64,000 nucleotides of DNA, taken from contig CM054060.1 in NCBI GenBank assembly GCA_028641055.1, forward strand, positions 317,119,344-317,183,343. The letters run 5' to 3'. Positions within the stretch are counted from its first letter, which is position 1. Each line of letters opens with the position of its first letter. The position numbers and the translations under genes were made by a program. The notes beneath the pieces are model-generated. The model made no database searches and had not been told where the DNA came from. It worked only from the letters and a program-made list of their open reading frames with translations. The DNA is from Alopecurus myosuroides (Eukaryota; Streptophyta; Magnoliopsida; Poales; Poaceae). Of the stretch, positions 39,467 to 51,300 are shown piece by piece.

Positions 39467-40658
39467 TGCATCCGGCGGTCTCCCTCGGAGGGAGCCGCCG
39501 ATATACTATCATTAGACGCCGTTTCACCATCACCTCCTGTCTTCCTTGCTTTCTTCAAATTCCTTGGCTGAATATATTCTTGCGGTAGAGGGGGAATTAA
39601 ACCCGACTCTACCATCGGGGTCCCTTTATCACCATCACTAGGAGTACCACTTCCATCGAAATTGAGCTTCTTGCCCGCAACAACCGAGCTATTCTTCACA
39701 CCAATCTCCTTAGGTGGTGTATCATCCACTTTTTTCAATGGAATGGATGTAGTATCACTTAATTCCCTTTCATCCTCCTCCATATCAGCAGAATTCCTTT
39801 TTCGGGTATAAGGTTGCATGTCAAAACCGCTTCCTCGCCCACCAATTCTTCCTAAGAAGCCACCTCTCAGTACAAACTGGCTAGACTGGATTCTTCTCTT
39901 CGCCAAGAGACACTTGCCATATTGTAAAGATGATTGATCATGAACCCCATCCCCGCATTCTTCAAGGTCATGTCCCATAACTCCGCAAACATCGCAAAAA
40001 TATCCTATTTTTCATACTTGATATGTAGGAGCTCTCTCTTGGCTCCAACATTGAGAGGTACGAACCGGATTAAAGGAGATCTAACATCGAAACTTGCTCT
40101 TACCCTTACGTATTCTCCTTCAAAATATCGAGTAGGTTTCATCTCAACACTATGCACCCTTCCAATTCTCCTTGCTATTTCATCCACAACCCTACTGACC
40201 CGATATAATTCAGGAATTGAGTGGATTTGAGCCCAAATATTTGTACGTTCAAGCTTCACCTCCTTCGGATTACATAACCCATCATATTCAGCTATGATCA
40301 CCACCAGCTTTTTGAAAAGCCATGGTCCTTGATTCATCACCTTGTTCCAATCATCGAGACAAAAGAATTTGAAGGTAAAAAGGTTGTCATCCACCTCCCT
40401 CATCTCTGCCTCATGAGCTAATCCCCATACTCCTCGAAGCGTATCAAAAACATCTCCCGCCGATACCGGTTTCACTGTGTGAACCTTGGCAACCACCAGC
40501 CAGCGAGATTGCTTCTGCAGATCCTTCAAATCCTCTGCATCAATATAGACGTCGTCTAATTCTCCTTCCCGTAGCTCTAGGTTTTGCAGTGCGATAGCCA
40601 ATGCCTCATCTCCGCCTTCCTTCTTCTGTCCGCTCCTCGTCTCGGAATGCGAAGCCAT
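39463..40658 (-). pseudogene. Outer LINE ORF1 (gag-like, zinc knuckle)
   Basis: The likely ATG is at 40658 (MASHSETRSGQKK). It has the DUF4283-like region common in plant LINE ORF1 (WLVVAKVHTVKPVSAGDVF, FFCLDDWNKVMNQGPWLF) and then FVPLNVGAKRELLHIKYEK. One A appears missing from a run near 40010, giving a stop. In the restored phase the sequence goes on as a CCHC knuckle (CDVCGVMGHDLEEC) and a Ser/Arg-rich tail ending at 39463. This is an RNA-binding protein of the LINE particle. Confidence 0.82.
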
Positions 40659-40902
40659 TGAATCCCTCGTCTTTCGTAATGGAGACAAGAGAACTATCTC
40701 TAAGATCCCTAGGTCGCCTCCACGGATCGCTTCTCTAGGTTTAAAATGACACGCCTTGGGGCGCTCTCCGAGTTGGCTTCGAACTACGATCAATCTCGTG
40801 GTCAGATCCTCTCCGATCTCACCTCGGGACGGAATTCGCCGGAGGAGCCAAAAACCCTAGAAAACTAGGTCTTGGGTGTCCTATTCAAAAGCGTACTTTT
40901 TT

Positions 40903-40920
40903 CCATCATTAGTTCCATTT
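40903..40920. repeat. LINE target-site duplication, right copy
   Basis: Exact repeat of 32793-32810. Confidence 0.9.
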
Positions 40921-41420
40921 TCCATTGTCTAGGCCTGCGTATGAGGAATTTTTAGAGCTTAAAAACTTGTTGAGTCAGTATCCAGCCACCAATGATATTG
41001 ATTTTTGGGTCTACTGCTTGCAGGCTAAATACACGTCTGTGAGGTTCTATGCTCAGATTCATTCACAGTTCCCTCGGTCTACCACTGGATTTGGAAGTCT
41101 GCTTGCACCATGAAAAGAACGGGGGAGAGGCACAACGGTTGAGGAAGCAGTGGCTTACCCCAACACCTGAGTTCGATCCCCATCGGGGACGAATTCCTGG
41201 ATATTCTCACAAAGGATATTCTTCTATAAAAATATGCCACCAAGTGCTAGTTCTGGTCGGCCTTCATTTTTTTGCTTGGCTGTTACTAAAAGACCGGCTT
41301 AATACTCAGGACATGTTAAATCGACGACATTGGAATGTTTCAGACAACATGAGTTGTGTTCTTCGCCCTAGGAGAGTTTATGAGGATAGGAAGCATTGAT
41401 TTTTTGCTTGCAATTTTAGC
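40921..41420 (+). pseudogene. Old plus-strand LINE, right part
   Basis: Continues 32520-32641 after removal of the MITE and the 8 kb LINE: YEEFLELKNLLSQYP, DIDFWVYCLQAKYTSVRFYA, then after a short insertion FFAWLLLKDRLNTQDMLNRR and CVLRPRRVYEDRKH. This is the zinc-binding reverse-transcriptase region of a plant LINE. The downstream part is lost by about 41430. Confidence 0.65.
41109..41235 (+). mobile_element. SINE-like insertion with tRNA promoter boxes
   Basis: It interrupts the old LINE between TTGF and the FFAWLLL motif. It contains GAGGCACAACGGTT (A-box-like) and, about 40 bp on, GTTCGATCCCC (B box, 41171-41181), as in tRNA-derived SINEs. Ends and target duplication are not certain. It may belong to a known grass SINE family. 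Confidence 0.5.
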
Positions 41421-41772
41421 CAGAGGTCATGGAATTAGAGCAAACCCAACCGCCCCGACTAAAACCCCATCGATTTGGTCCAAAACCCCATGCCAACGGC
41501 CCCAACCAACACGCGGAGGGGGGGGGGAGGGCCTAGCCCGACTCTAACCCAAACCTGACCCACGTTTGATCCATGTTTGGTGCGGTCCACGGACGAGCGC
41601 CGCACCTGCCAGCAGCGCACTCGACTCCCCTCTGCCCCACCTGGCAGCAAGCCGTGGGCGCTTCAGCTGCTTTGACTGGTCCTTTTTAATGAGACCGCGT
41701 CGGAGCCCCCCACTCCTCATCCCCACACCCCGTTCCAACTCCCACCGACAAAACCCTAACTCGCTAAGGCAA
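41421..41772. other. GC-rich spacer
   Basis: No gene seen. It includes a run of ten G at 41518-41527 and repeated CCAAACCC/ACCCAAACC words. It may be the 5' flank of the following gene-like fragment. Confidence 0.4.
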
Positions 41773-42309
41773 TGGTGAAGAAGGAGGCCTTCGGCCCCGG
41801 TCGCAACGACCACGAGGCCAGCTCCTTGCACCGTCGGGACCTCCACGTGTCTCCGTCAACGTCGCATCGTACTACTTACAGTGCAACGAGCTAGTGCTGT
41901 AGCCTGACGTGAAGCCCTCGGAGAAGTGTCATGTGATCCCACGGTGGATGCTAGTGCCGCCCGTACCAGTCTATGGCCCCAGCGCCTACACGAGATTGCG
42001 CGGTGCCGCTCGTTCCTCCCCGTCGACCTGCTAGAAGACCTAGCCTACGACCTCAACAACGGTCTTTGCGATCGCTGGTTCCTAGCCGGCGAAGTCCCCT
42101 ACAAGCTCCGCCGCTACTACTTCGCTGCACGCGGGATGCCACCACAGGTGCCACCGAAGGAGGAGTACGAGGGTATGGTCGAGCACGCGCCGCCACTGGA
42201 GGAGGAGGACGAGCCGCCACTTCCAGCACCGCCCCGGGCCAAGGAGGAGGAGGAGCAGCAGCTGCTACGCCTCGCAATTGAGGCATCGAAGATGCATGAG
42301 CTGGGATGA
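41773..42309 (+). pseudogene. Degenerate gene-like fragment
   Basis: Opens with ATG at 41773 (MVKKEAFGPGRND). The meaningful reading then switches frame to VSVNVASYYLQCNELVL, with a stop, and again to LHEIARCRSFLPVDLLEDLA, ending LLRLAIEASKMHELG. Its Pro/Glu-rich tail and the SVNVA opening recall the host fragment at 1827-2117. It looks like one member of a repetitive gene-like family common in grass intergenic DNA; function is not recognised and at least two frame breaks are present. Confidence 0.4.
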
Positions 42310-44552
42310 ATGATAAGACCGTGATTAAACTCTTTTAATAACCATATCACATTATTCTCAATATCCGATATGATTATTTTTAATTGTTACCGCGTTATAA
42401 TATCACCATGATTAGTGTCATGTCTATGTTTGTGCAGACTTATTAACCAATACTATTTCACAAAGTGGATCCTGGATGTATCTCTCTATTATTTAGAGGA
42501 GTAATTCACGGTCTTGAACTATCAGGATGAAATGAATACTTTCGAGATCACCTAGTGATAGCCTTTTTCGATCACCCAGTTTACGGTGTGATACTTGACT
42601 ATACCAAAACGATATATGCGGTAACACCATCGTATATTCTCATGGTCTAAGCAAACAAACAAAATAACCATCTCGTGATAATTCTATTTAGCAAAACAAA
42701 TCTCGTAGTTTATCAACTACATGGGTCTGTCCAGCCACAATGTTGAAACAACAATGTGCTCCCATTAATATTGACATAACAAATGTCCATGGCTAGAAAA
42801 ACATGGTCATATAGTATTAACGAGTTTGTCTATGAGACATCATAAAGGGTTATATCGGTGTGCTTATGTTTCTACACGCGCATATGAGTTTTCCTCTCAG
42901 TTTCATATTCAGTGGCTATAGCAGCATGAAACTGATGTATTTTAGTGTCGCTTGGGCATACATCCAACAATTTACGCTTCACCTTTCAGTGTATGTGCTC
43001 CGAACTCATGACTTTCATGCCTGGACGACAATACAACCAACTAATCATGCTACATCAAGTGATTACATGATAACCCTTGGATACAAGTGACCAACATGGT
43101 CCAGCTCGATGCCCGCCTCCCAATCGTAAGAACATGTTGACCCTTGGGTACAAGTGATGAAAGCAAACCCCAATTGGTATGACGGTGCTACATTCGAAAG
43201 AGAAAGATCTACATTGATATTTTTACAAGTAATCACCCTAATAATCACGTCTACTTCGTAACTAAAGGACAAAAAGAAAACAAATATAACATGCACAAGT
43301 AAAATAACTAGTGATGCAGTATAGTCTTCTTTCATCTCCAACAGATACTATGTTGGTGGTGCCATGTCGGGGTTTATGACAAGTGCAATCCTTCTTCTAC
43401 CCATAATCTCTATGATCAGGTTTAGTATGGCTTGCTTGCTATAAAACAGTGTTAGGTAAAACATCTCAAAATTCTAAATCTCGAGACTATAGCACATCAT
43501 GTTTCCTGCAAAATAGAGTTAGACGCTTCTAACGTTTGTTTGCAACTTTGAGCGTTGTTGTAAGATCTACGGAACAAACCGTTAAGTTATCTACGCTTCC
43601 ATAAGCCATGATTATTCACGTTGCTATATTCACATTGCGGGGTGATTGAAACACAGACATTACGAAAAAAATTAGAGATACAATCTAAACTTATTCATAA
43701 CCATGACCCCCCTGTGGATCCGATCCACATGTACCTTCCACAATGTTGTTAACAAGACCAACTATAAAGAGACCCAAATCTATTAAAGCACTTGTTCAGA
43801 CTATACAAGATATGCCAAGGGCAACTCGAATGTTCTAGGATTGCCAGAAGTTTATAAAAATCTTGATATGCCGTCAGAAACAAAACAACATATTGGGAAG
43901 CAATCATAAATAATTGTACGATGAGAACTTTCCAATGTACTTGCACAATTCATATGTTTTGCATTAAGACCTAGGGTCCTTTATATAGGTGGATGAGGGG
44001 GAGACCTTCCTTGGGAGGGAGGAGTACCTCCCTCAATCCACCAAGGAGGTGGCCACACCACAAAAGTGGCCGCACCACTCCTCCTAGTGGGAGTTGGATT
44101 GGACTCCTACTGGAGTTCAACTCCACCTCCCTTTTCCTTTTTCTTTTTTTCTCCAATTAAATCATGGAAAAAATGCAGGGAGTGTATTATGCCATGTTTG
44201 TTGCCCTGGGTCCCACCGGGCAGCCCCCAAAATATGATTGCAGCCATGGGGGCATTCCTGCCCCGCTCAGGCCTCCCCCTTCTCGGTTTTCGAAACTCTT
44301 CCGGAACCCTATGACCCCTATGGATAAAATCATCGACATTATCTAACGATGTCAGACATATTTCCGACATCCCGGGACATCTCATGCCCGCTTGCACTTG
44401 CTCTGTAAAGCGTGCAACCTCATTTTCTCTAAAAAAACTCCGGAATAAAGTCCGGCACTAATAGAAATTGTTTCTATTAATCTGGGTATAAAATATATCT
44501 ATCACACGGAAACACCGTTTGAAAGGACATGTGTTCCTTAATCCTATTTTAA
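42310..44552. other. Non-coding spacer, probably retrotransposon-derived
   Basis: AT-rich, without supported genes; short frames have no recognisable content. Around 43075-43165 the words ACCCTTGG(A/G)TACAAGTGA repeat. 43970-44130 carries a TATA-like TTTATATAGG followed by pyrimidine- and purine-rich blocks, as at an LTR U3/R boundary, but no ends could be fixed. Confidence 0.4.
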
Positions 44553-44948
44553 TGTTTGATCACAACACTTGGAAAGACTAACTATCTACTTGAAGAATTT
44601 AGGAAATATACATTATTACAAGTTGGGTGAAATAATCTCTCAAAAGGAACAAATGGATCAAAGGAATAATCGGAGGAGAGAAGAAGAAGAAAGTATCTGC
44701 CTAGCCGACCTGGCCGGGCTGATGCCGGGCTCGAGGCCGGAAGGTTCTGTTAGTGCGTTGGCCTCTGCTCTGTGAAGTAGGCCTAGGCCGGGTCTCTCTA
44801 ACTGGCGGCCGGGTGCTCTGGCAAGCCAACCTAGGCCGGGCCGAGGCCGGGTCCAAGGCCGGATGCCTTTGTTACCTCACCGGACTGCGCCCTGTGAAGC
44901 TGGCTTAGGACGGGCTCTCTGGCTCGAGGCTGGTACTGGGTGGCCGAC
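44553..44948 (+). repeat. LTR fragment with CCGGCC-rich tract (SIRE-like copia)
   Basis: Starts TGTTTGATCACAACAC, similar to 46564 (TGTTTGTTAACAACAC). It contains many GGCCGGGC/AGGCCGG words from 44705. It is cut by the solo LTR at 44949. Confidence 0.45.
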
Positions 44949-46524
44949 TGATGGAGTGTGAACACACATTCATTGGAAGACCCCAAGAGGAAGGTATGAA
45001 GAGTGCAGCAGCAAGTTTTCCCTCAGAAAGAAACCAAGGCTGAATCAAACAGTAGGAGGAAGGAGTAACTTCAGAAGGTTAAAGCAGCTGAGATGGCAGG
45101 GCGCACTACCAGTTCAGAAGCAACGTGGAACCTACACAACACAATCAAATCACTTTGCCCAAACGAAGAAGTGAGGTTGTCAATCTCATCGGTTTTGCTG
45201 AACACAAAGAGGTTAAACGTATGGTGTGGAAAACAGTAGGAGAACAGTATGAAAGAAGTATGAAAGTAGTAGATGTTTTATCAGTATGAGGAAAATGGAA
45301 TGGGGTCCACAGTTCACTAGTGGTGTCTCTCCGTGAAATATAAATAACATGTGTGGTGAACAAATTACAGCTCGTCAATTGACAAAAATGAAGGTTGCAC
45401 CGTTGTGCATATGCAAGACATAAAGATTACTATGTGATTCATGCAGGCATTACAACAAAATACATAGACCATCATCCAACTGCATCTATGTTTAATAATC
45501 CACCCTCCGAATATCATTTGAATAAACGTTGGGTATTAAGTTGCTAGCAACAGATTATCACAGTAAGCAAAGTGTGTAATGTAAACAATGTAAACTAGGT
45601 AAACACCATTGTTTTCCCTAATGGCAACAACACATCCTCCATGTGTCACGTTTCTGTCACTCGAGCACAGATGCAAAGGAGGCATCGATCATAAATACTC
45701 CCTCTTGGAGTTATTAGCATCTACTTGGACAGAGCATCTACTAATAACGGAGAGCATGCAAGATCGTAAATAACATATGCATGAAGATAACATGATAGAT
45801 TGATAATAAGAAGACATAGCATTCGACATTCATCAGATCCCAGCAAACACAACATGTAGCATTACATAAAGATGATCTCGATCATGTGAGGCAGCCCAAG
45901 AGATCTAAACATGAGGTACAAAGTGGAGAGAACAACCATCTAGCTACTGCTATGGACCCGTAGTCTAGGGATGAACTACTCACGCATCACTTCGGAGGAG
46001 GGCATGGTGGTGTAGACCCCTCCGGTGATGAATTCCCCTCCCGGCAGGGTGCCGGGGAGAACTCTAGAACCCTCCCGATCTTGGGATGACGATGACGGCG
46101 GCCTCGGGTGTTCTTCGGGATGAAGTGGTATCCCTTTAGGGTTTACATCTCGGGGGTATAAATAGGCGAAAGAGTAAAGGCGGTGGAGGTCGGGGGGGCC
46201 CACACACCCCATGGCATGGCCAGGGGCGCCGCCCTATGGTGTGGGCCCCCTGTGGACCCCCTCCGGGTCTCTTCGGGACTCCGTGGAAGCTTCGGGAATT
46301 CTAAGACTTCCGGGCTTTGAATTTTCCAGTTCCGAGAATATTTTCAGAACAACTTTTCTGAAACTAAAAATAGCAGAAAACAGGGAACATGCTCCGTGGC
46401 ATCTTGTCAATAGGTTAGTCTGGAAAATCGATAAAAATGACATAAAGTGTATAGTAAACATGTGGGAAACAATAAGAAAACAACATGGAACATCAGAAAT
46501 TAAGGATACGTTTATGACGTATCA
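44949..46524 (-). mobile_element. Solo LTR, 1576 bp
   Basis: On the minus strand it begins TGATACGTCATAAACGTA and ends with CCATCA; seen on plus, TGATGGAG...GTATCA. Flanks CCGAC (44944-44948) and CCGGC (46525-46529) differ by one base and may be the target duplication. No primer site, coding region or second copy is present. A TATA-like TATTTATA lies near 46150-46160. Several short open frames on both strands are chance. Confidence 0.65.
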
Positions 46525-47892
46525 CCGGCTGAAAGCATAAATTTGCTTAAATCTTGTTTTGAGTGTTTGTTAACAACACGAGTATATATATTTATGTGAG
46601 TTGATTTTTCGGGATAATTTTTATTAAATTAACTTTGGTGGTGTGATCTCCAAAAAGTTCAAAGAGAACTACATGTTTAGAAGCTGCTGGAGTCTCCGGC
46701 GTGAGGAATTTCCTGCGAAGGAGAAGAAACGAGCAAGTGGTGTCACCCACTAGACCCCCTCCGGAGAGTGTGCACAGAGTCCCCGGAGTCTCCGGTCTGG
46801 ACTAGAGTCTCCGGGGTGCAAGGTCGGAGTCTCTAGACTCCCGACTATGTCACATAACTCAACTCACCTCAGACACCCGCTGCACGAAGGAGATAAGAAA
46901 TCGACGGAAACTCTGCGGAGTCCCCGGGGTGGCCAGAGTCTCCGGCCCCAGCATATCGGAGTCTCCGGGCTGAAGCTTTTTCTTCGCCAAGTCAAGACGG
47001 TGTCACCCACTGCCATGGGTCCTGAGAGTATCCGGAGACTGTCCAGAGTCTCTGGACCACTGCAAGTCTCCGGTCCATCTGGAGAAGTTCGGACACTGTT
47101 CAGACCGGAGTCTCCTGCCTTCAGACCGGAGTCTCTGGTGTGACTTTTGAAGAAAGCTCTCAAACGGCTAGATTTTGGGTGAGGGGTATAAATACCCCAT
47201 CCCCTTCTTCTTCCTCCAGCTAGCTCTCCCAGAATTGAATGCTCTATTAATTGAGCTCACCCACCTTGCCAGATCTCCCAATCCCTCCACCCAAACTTGT
47301 TGATCTTCGGAGGATTGAAGGAGAAAGCCCCGATCTACATCTTCACCTACCGGTTTCCATTACCCCCTCATTTTCTTGAGGGGAACTTGTCTAGGGTTTC
47401 CTTATGTATAAAACCTAGACCTTATGCTACTCTTGGTGATTCTTGGAGATTCTTGGGAGCCCCCAATTTGGTTGTGGGTGTGTGCCCCAAGCTTGTTGTA
47501 AAGGGCCCGAATCCTGCCTAAAAGGGGATCAATTGTGGATGGTGGACTAGGCCTTTTTGGAGGGGTTCATCGGGTGATAGGGTGAGGCCTTTGTCACGTT
47601 GAGTAGGCCTTCATGGCGAAAGTCACACCCCGCCAACGAGACGTACTCCCTTAACAAGGAGGAACTCGGGATTACATCGTGTCTCCGCGTGCTTCCTTTA
47701 TCGGTTACCTCGTTCCCTCTCCTTTACTTTGTGCTAGTATTATGTTCATGTTGTTCTTGTCATATAGGTAAATTGACCTTAGTTGCATAATCTAGAGAAT
47801 TTACCTTTGTGTCAAGCCTTAATTTTAAGAAAATTTAAAATTGATCGTAGCACCTATTTTCACACCCTCTAGGTGCCCATACTATTCGTTCA
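46525..47892 (+). repeat. LTR rich in GAGTCTCCGG repeats (SIRE-like copia)
   Basis: A probable LTR begins near 46564 (TGTTTGTTAACAACACG) and ends near 47892 (ATTCGTTCA). About twelve GAGTCTCCGG-type words fill 46689-47140. TATAAATA is at 47187-47194. The last 200 bp (TTGCATAATCTAGAGAATTTACC and CACCCTCTAGGTGCC) resembles the end of the LTR at 54660-54811, so the two belong to related copia families. Confidence 0.6.
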
Positions 47893-48360
47893 CTAGCCTG
47901 GGCCGGGCTGAGGCCGGGATGACTTACTGCCTGCTCCATGAGCCTGCCGGCCTCAAAACCGTCCTGGCCGGCCCCAAGGCCGGGTTTCCTGCAAAAGTCA
48001 ACAGCTCCCCCGACGGCCACTTTTTGTACCACACTATAAATAGTCATCCTCTTCCTCCTTGAGCTCTTTTCACTTGAAGCTTCTCTCTCCACCATTTGTG
48101 ACCAACCAAAGCTCATAGATCTCCCCAAATACCCAACCAAAGCTCTTGATCTCTTGGGATTTGGAGGAGAACCACTATATCTACAACTCCACCAAACTGA
48201 TTCGTCACCACCCCACTTATCCCCTAGGGATCTTGAAGTTCTTGGTTCATTGGAACCTAGAACCTTATTGCTCTTAGCTCATTGGAGCTTGGAGCCTTGT
48301 TGGTGTTGTCACACCCAAGTTTTTGGACTCTTGGACTGTGCTCAAGAAGACAAAAATTAG
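47893..48360 (+). repeat. LTR fragment with CCGGCC tract and TATA box (SIRE-like copia)
   Basis: CTGGGCCGGGCTGAGGCCGG words are followed by CTATAAATAG (48034-48043) and a C/T-rich leader, then TTCTTGGTTCATTGGAACC repeats. It may be the continuation of the LTR at 44553, separated by insertions. Boundaries are not fixed. Confidence 0.45.
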
Positions 48361-51300
48361 GGCCAACAATTTTTTTTTCTAACAACATGATTGTTTGAAC
48401 TAACATGTGTTTATGATCTTAATCATATTTTCAACACAAGTCTTGTTTTTTATAAAACCAATACCAAATGTTTCTCAAAAACATTCCTATTATTTTTCCT
48501 GATCTTTTCCTATTATTACCTGAGTGGATTTTTATTCCAAGACTTGGATCATTCTTGTTTGCATCTTAAAACAAACTTTTAACTTTGTTGGATCCAAGAA
48601 AACAAGTTTTCAAAATGAGTTATGAAAGTTTTGTTTTAAGTTTTCTATGGAAAACATTTCCTAAAAATAAAGCCAAGTACCTCTTTTCTACCTTTGTTTT
48701 CACCAAGCTATAAATTGTTATTTTATGATTTCTTGACATTTAATTAATCCTTGATATATGTACTACAAACGCATAAGCTCACTTTTATTTTTGGAGAAAT
48801 AAAAACTATCTTTTGCTTGTTGTTTTTGTGGTATGAAATTAAGGCAGAAAAAGGCAGTTTTGAGAAACAGATAAAAACAGAAAGTGTACCTTTTTCCACA
48901 TTGTTTTCATGGCCTTAAATTATTTCAAAATTGATTTCAAAAGTTGTTTCTGAAAGTATATAACATAGTTAACAAGTCCATGTTTTTAAAACCAATTTTG
49001 GGAATCATTTGAACCCTGAAAACAAACTCAACTTTTTGCACTTTTAATCTGTTTTCAATACTTAGAAAATTTCTAAGTCATAAGACTGAATTTTCTGAAT
49101 TTTTGAAATGAACAGTGAGGGATACACTTTTGCACTTTGATTTCTGGGTGTTTCCTTGATCTTTTGGAAGTGTGACCAAGCCTAGTGTGTTGACATTAGT
49201 TCCTACTCAAACCAGCATGCATTGGATACCTTCTAGAAGCCTTGTGCTAGAAGAAAAAGGAGAGAGAAGAGAGTGATGTGGCAGTATGCGCATGCCCATA
49301 CCTTTGACCTAAATGACTTGCCACTTGCCTCTCCTTGCTTCAAAAAGCGACACCTGACCTTGCCCTTTCGTGGTCTTGACCTAGGACAGCCAGAGCTGGA
49401 AGGAAAAGACCAATAAAGCCCCTGGAGCGCCCTAATGCCACTCCTTGGCATTGCACCGAGCCCACCCATGGCATTTTTGCCCTTCTCCGCGAGTACAAAA
49501 CCCTAGACCGTGTCCCTCTCGCCACCACCCTCCCTCACACCTCCCCACTCCCCTCGAGCAGCCCAGTGCGATCCCGTGAGCATCTGCGTGCTCCACGGAC
49601 AGAACCGTGCCGCCGGTCACCACCTGCACCCCGAGGGCATGCTGCACGCCACCGTGAGACCCAGCCCTCCCCCTCGCTCCCTACGGGTTTCCCATGTCCC
49701 TATATCCCGCGCTGACCCTCTCCCGTGGCTTGTTAGCCTGCAGGTTGCCGCTGCCGTCCTCCTCGCCGCCCGGTACACTCCGCTCGGCGCCCCCTCGACA
49801 CACCATCTCCGACGCCCTGGACCACGCCTCTCCACTGCCCCGAGTGCTAGTACCCTTCCCCGGCCCCGCGCCGTCCCCGCCGTGCCCCCACGGTGAGCCC
49901 CTCGTCGTCGCCTTTCTTCCCATGCGCGTACGAGTGAGAGAGAGGAGAGAGAGGTGGACGAAGACGCCGGGAGCGTTGATCAACGACTCCCGTTGAACCC
50001 GGCCTTTTCCCGTGCCCGCACTCGCGCGTCCAGCGCATACGGGCCGCGCTCGCGCCTAGTTGGGCCGCGGCCTCGCAGATCCAGCCCCGCGCTGCGTTTG
50101 TTTATTCTTTTTAAAATTTAACAGAAACTGATGTTTTTTACTTTGGACGTTGCAAAAATATAAAAACTGCAAAATAAAATATGAGAAAATTCATGAGCCT
50201 AAAAGGATGAGATCTAAACCATATAAAATTTGCAGATCTGGTTTTGGACAAATATTTTGGGCACAATAAATGTTTTGCCACAGACTATCTATGAGAATGA
50301 TTTGACCATAACTTTTAAAATATGTAACCAAATGGAACTAACTAAAATTTCCTGGATAGGTATTGAAAAGATGTATCCAATACAGTTGACCTCACATCAA
50401 GGTGAGTTATAGAATGAAAATGCCGTCCAGATTATTAAAAGACCAGTAGGCTCTTCTATGATTTTTAGAATGAGTTTAAAATTATTTTTGGAGCAAATCC
50501 AATTGGATGAGTTTGGTTTTGACTAGATCTATGTTTTCCTAGCTTATATTAATTTTTGGAGCTCTAGATTATTTTTGGTGGACAGATCTAGAAGCAGTAG
50601 ATTTCCTGTTTTTATTTCTTTGTGTGTTCTTGATAGAAATGAATTTGTGTTTGATTTAATATTACTTCCTACCATGTATGGAGTTGTTAGGACTTGTTAT
50701 TAAGTTGTTTACTTACAGTACATCTACCTTAGCAAGTGTGTGCATGTTTTGGAAACCTAAATAAAAATGGAAATAGCATTGGTTGCTTTCTAGTTTTATT
50801 ATTTGGAATTTTTGTGAGAGCTAGATCTTTGTGTGATTGATTGCGTTTATTTTGAGATATGTTTGCTATGGATCTAGTACCATTTTGGTACTGTTATTTT
50901 GAAGTTAATGCCTCTGTTAGCTTGCATGTTCTTTTGTAGCAAAGCATGTGCAAGTCTTGTTATTTAGTTTGCACTAGTATTGTTTTCACTAGAATAAATA
51001 GCTTTGTATTATTTATCTTGTATACTAGTTTTTGTCATGAGTAACCAGAGGCTTAGTACCTATTTTGCCTTGGTATTAGTGGGCCCATAACCCACTGGTT
51101 CTATTGCATCTTGAATTAGGATGAAAATCCCTAACCATACATGTGTGAGAATATAACATGTTTCATTATGTGGATGATAGGATATTTTCCACCATGGAAA
51201 ATAAATGGTTTGATTCACTTATGCAAGTGAGTAGTTTAATTATTATTTGTAAATACTAGTATTTTTAGATGTGATCTATTTGTTAGCATAATATTCCTTT

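Larger units (their letters stand above)
32811..40902 (-). mobile_element. LINE (non-LTR retrotransposon), outer copy
   Basis: Minus-strand order: 5' end at about 40902, ORF1 (gag-like), ORF2 (endonuclease, reverse transcriptase, zinc-binding domain, RNase H), 3' UTR and a poly(A) tail (T-run from 32811). An 18 bp target duplication flanks it. The copy appears full length, unlike most LINE copies, but both ORFs carry frameshifts. A second LINE is inserted at 33852-36250. Confidence 0.9.

Noticed and set aside
41518..41527. Poly-G run as a telomere- or quadruplex-type element
   Set aside because: A single run of ten G without repeats; not enough to call a function.
44949..46524. Protein-coding genes in the 44.9-46.5 kb segment
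   Set aside because: The segment has LTR-type ends on both sides and its frames are short on both strands; a solo LTR explains it better.
49694..49996. 100-codon frames on both strands in the GC-rich island
   Set aside because: GC-rich DNA keeps several frames open by chance; no domain and no start context favours one.
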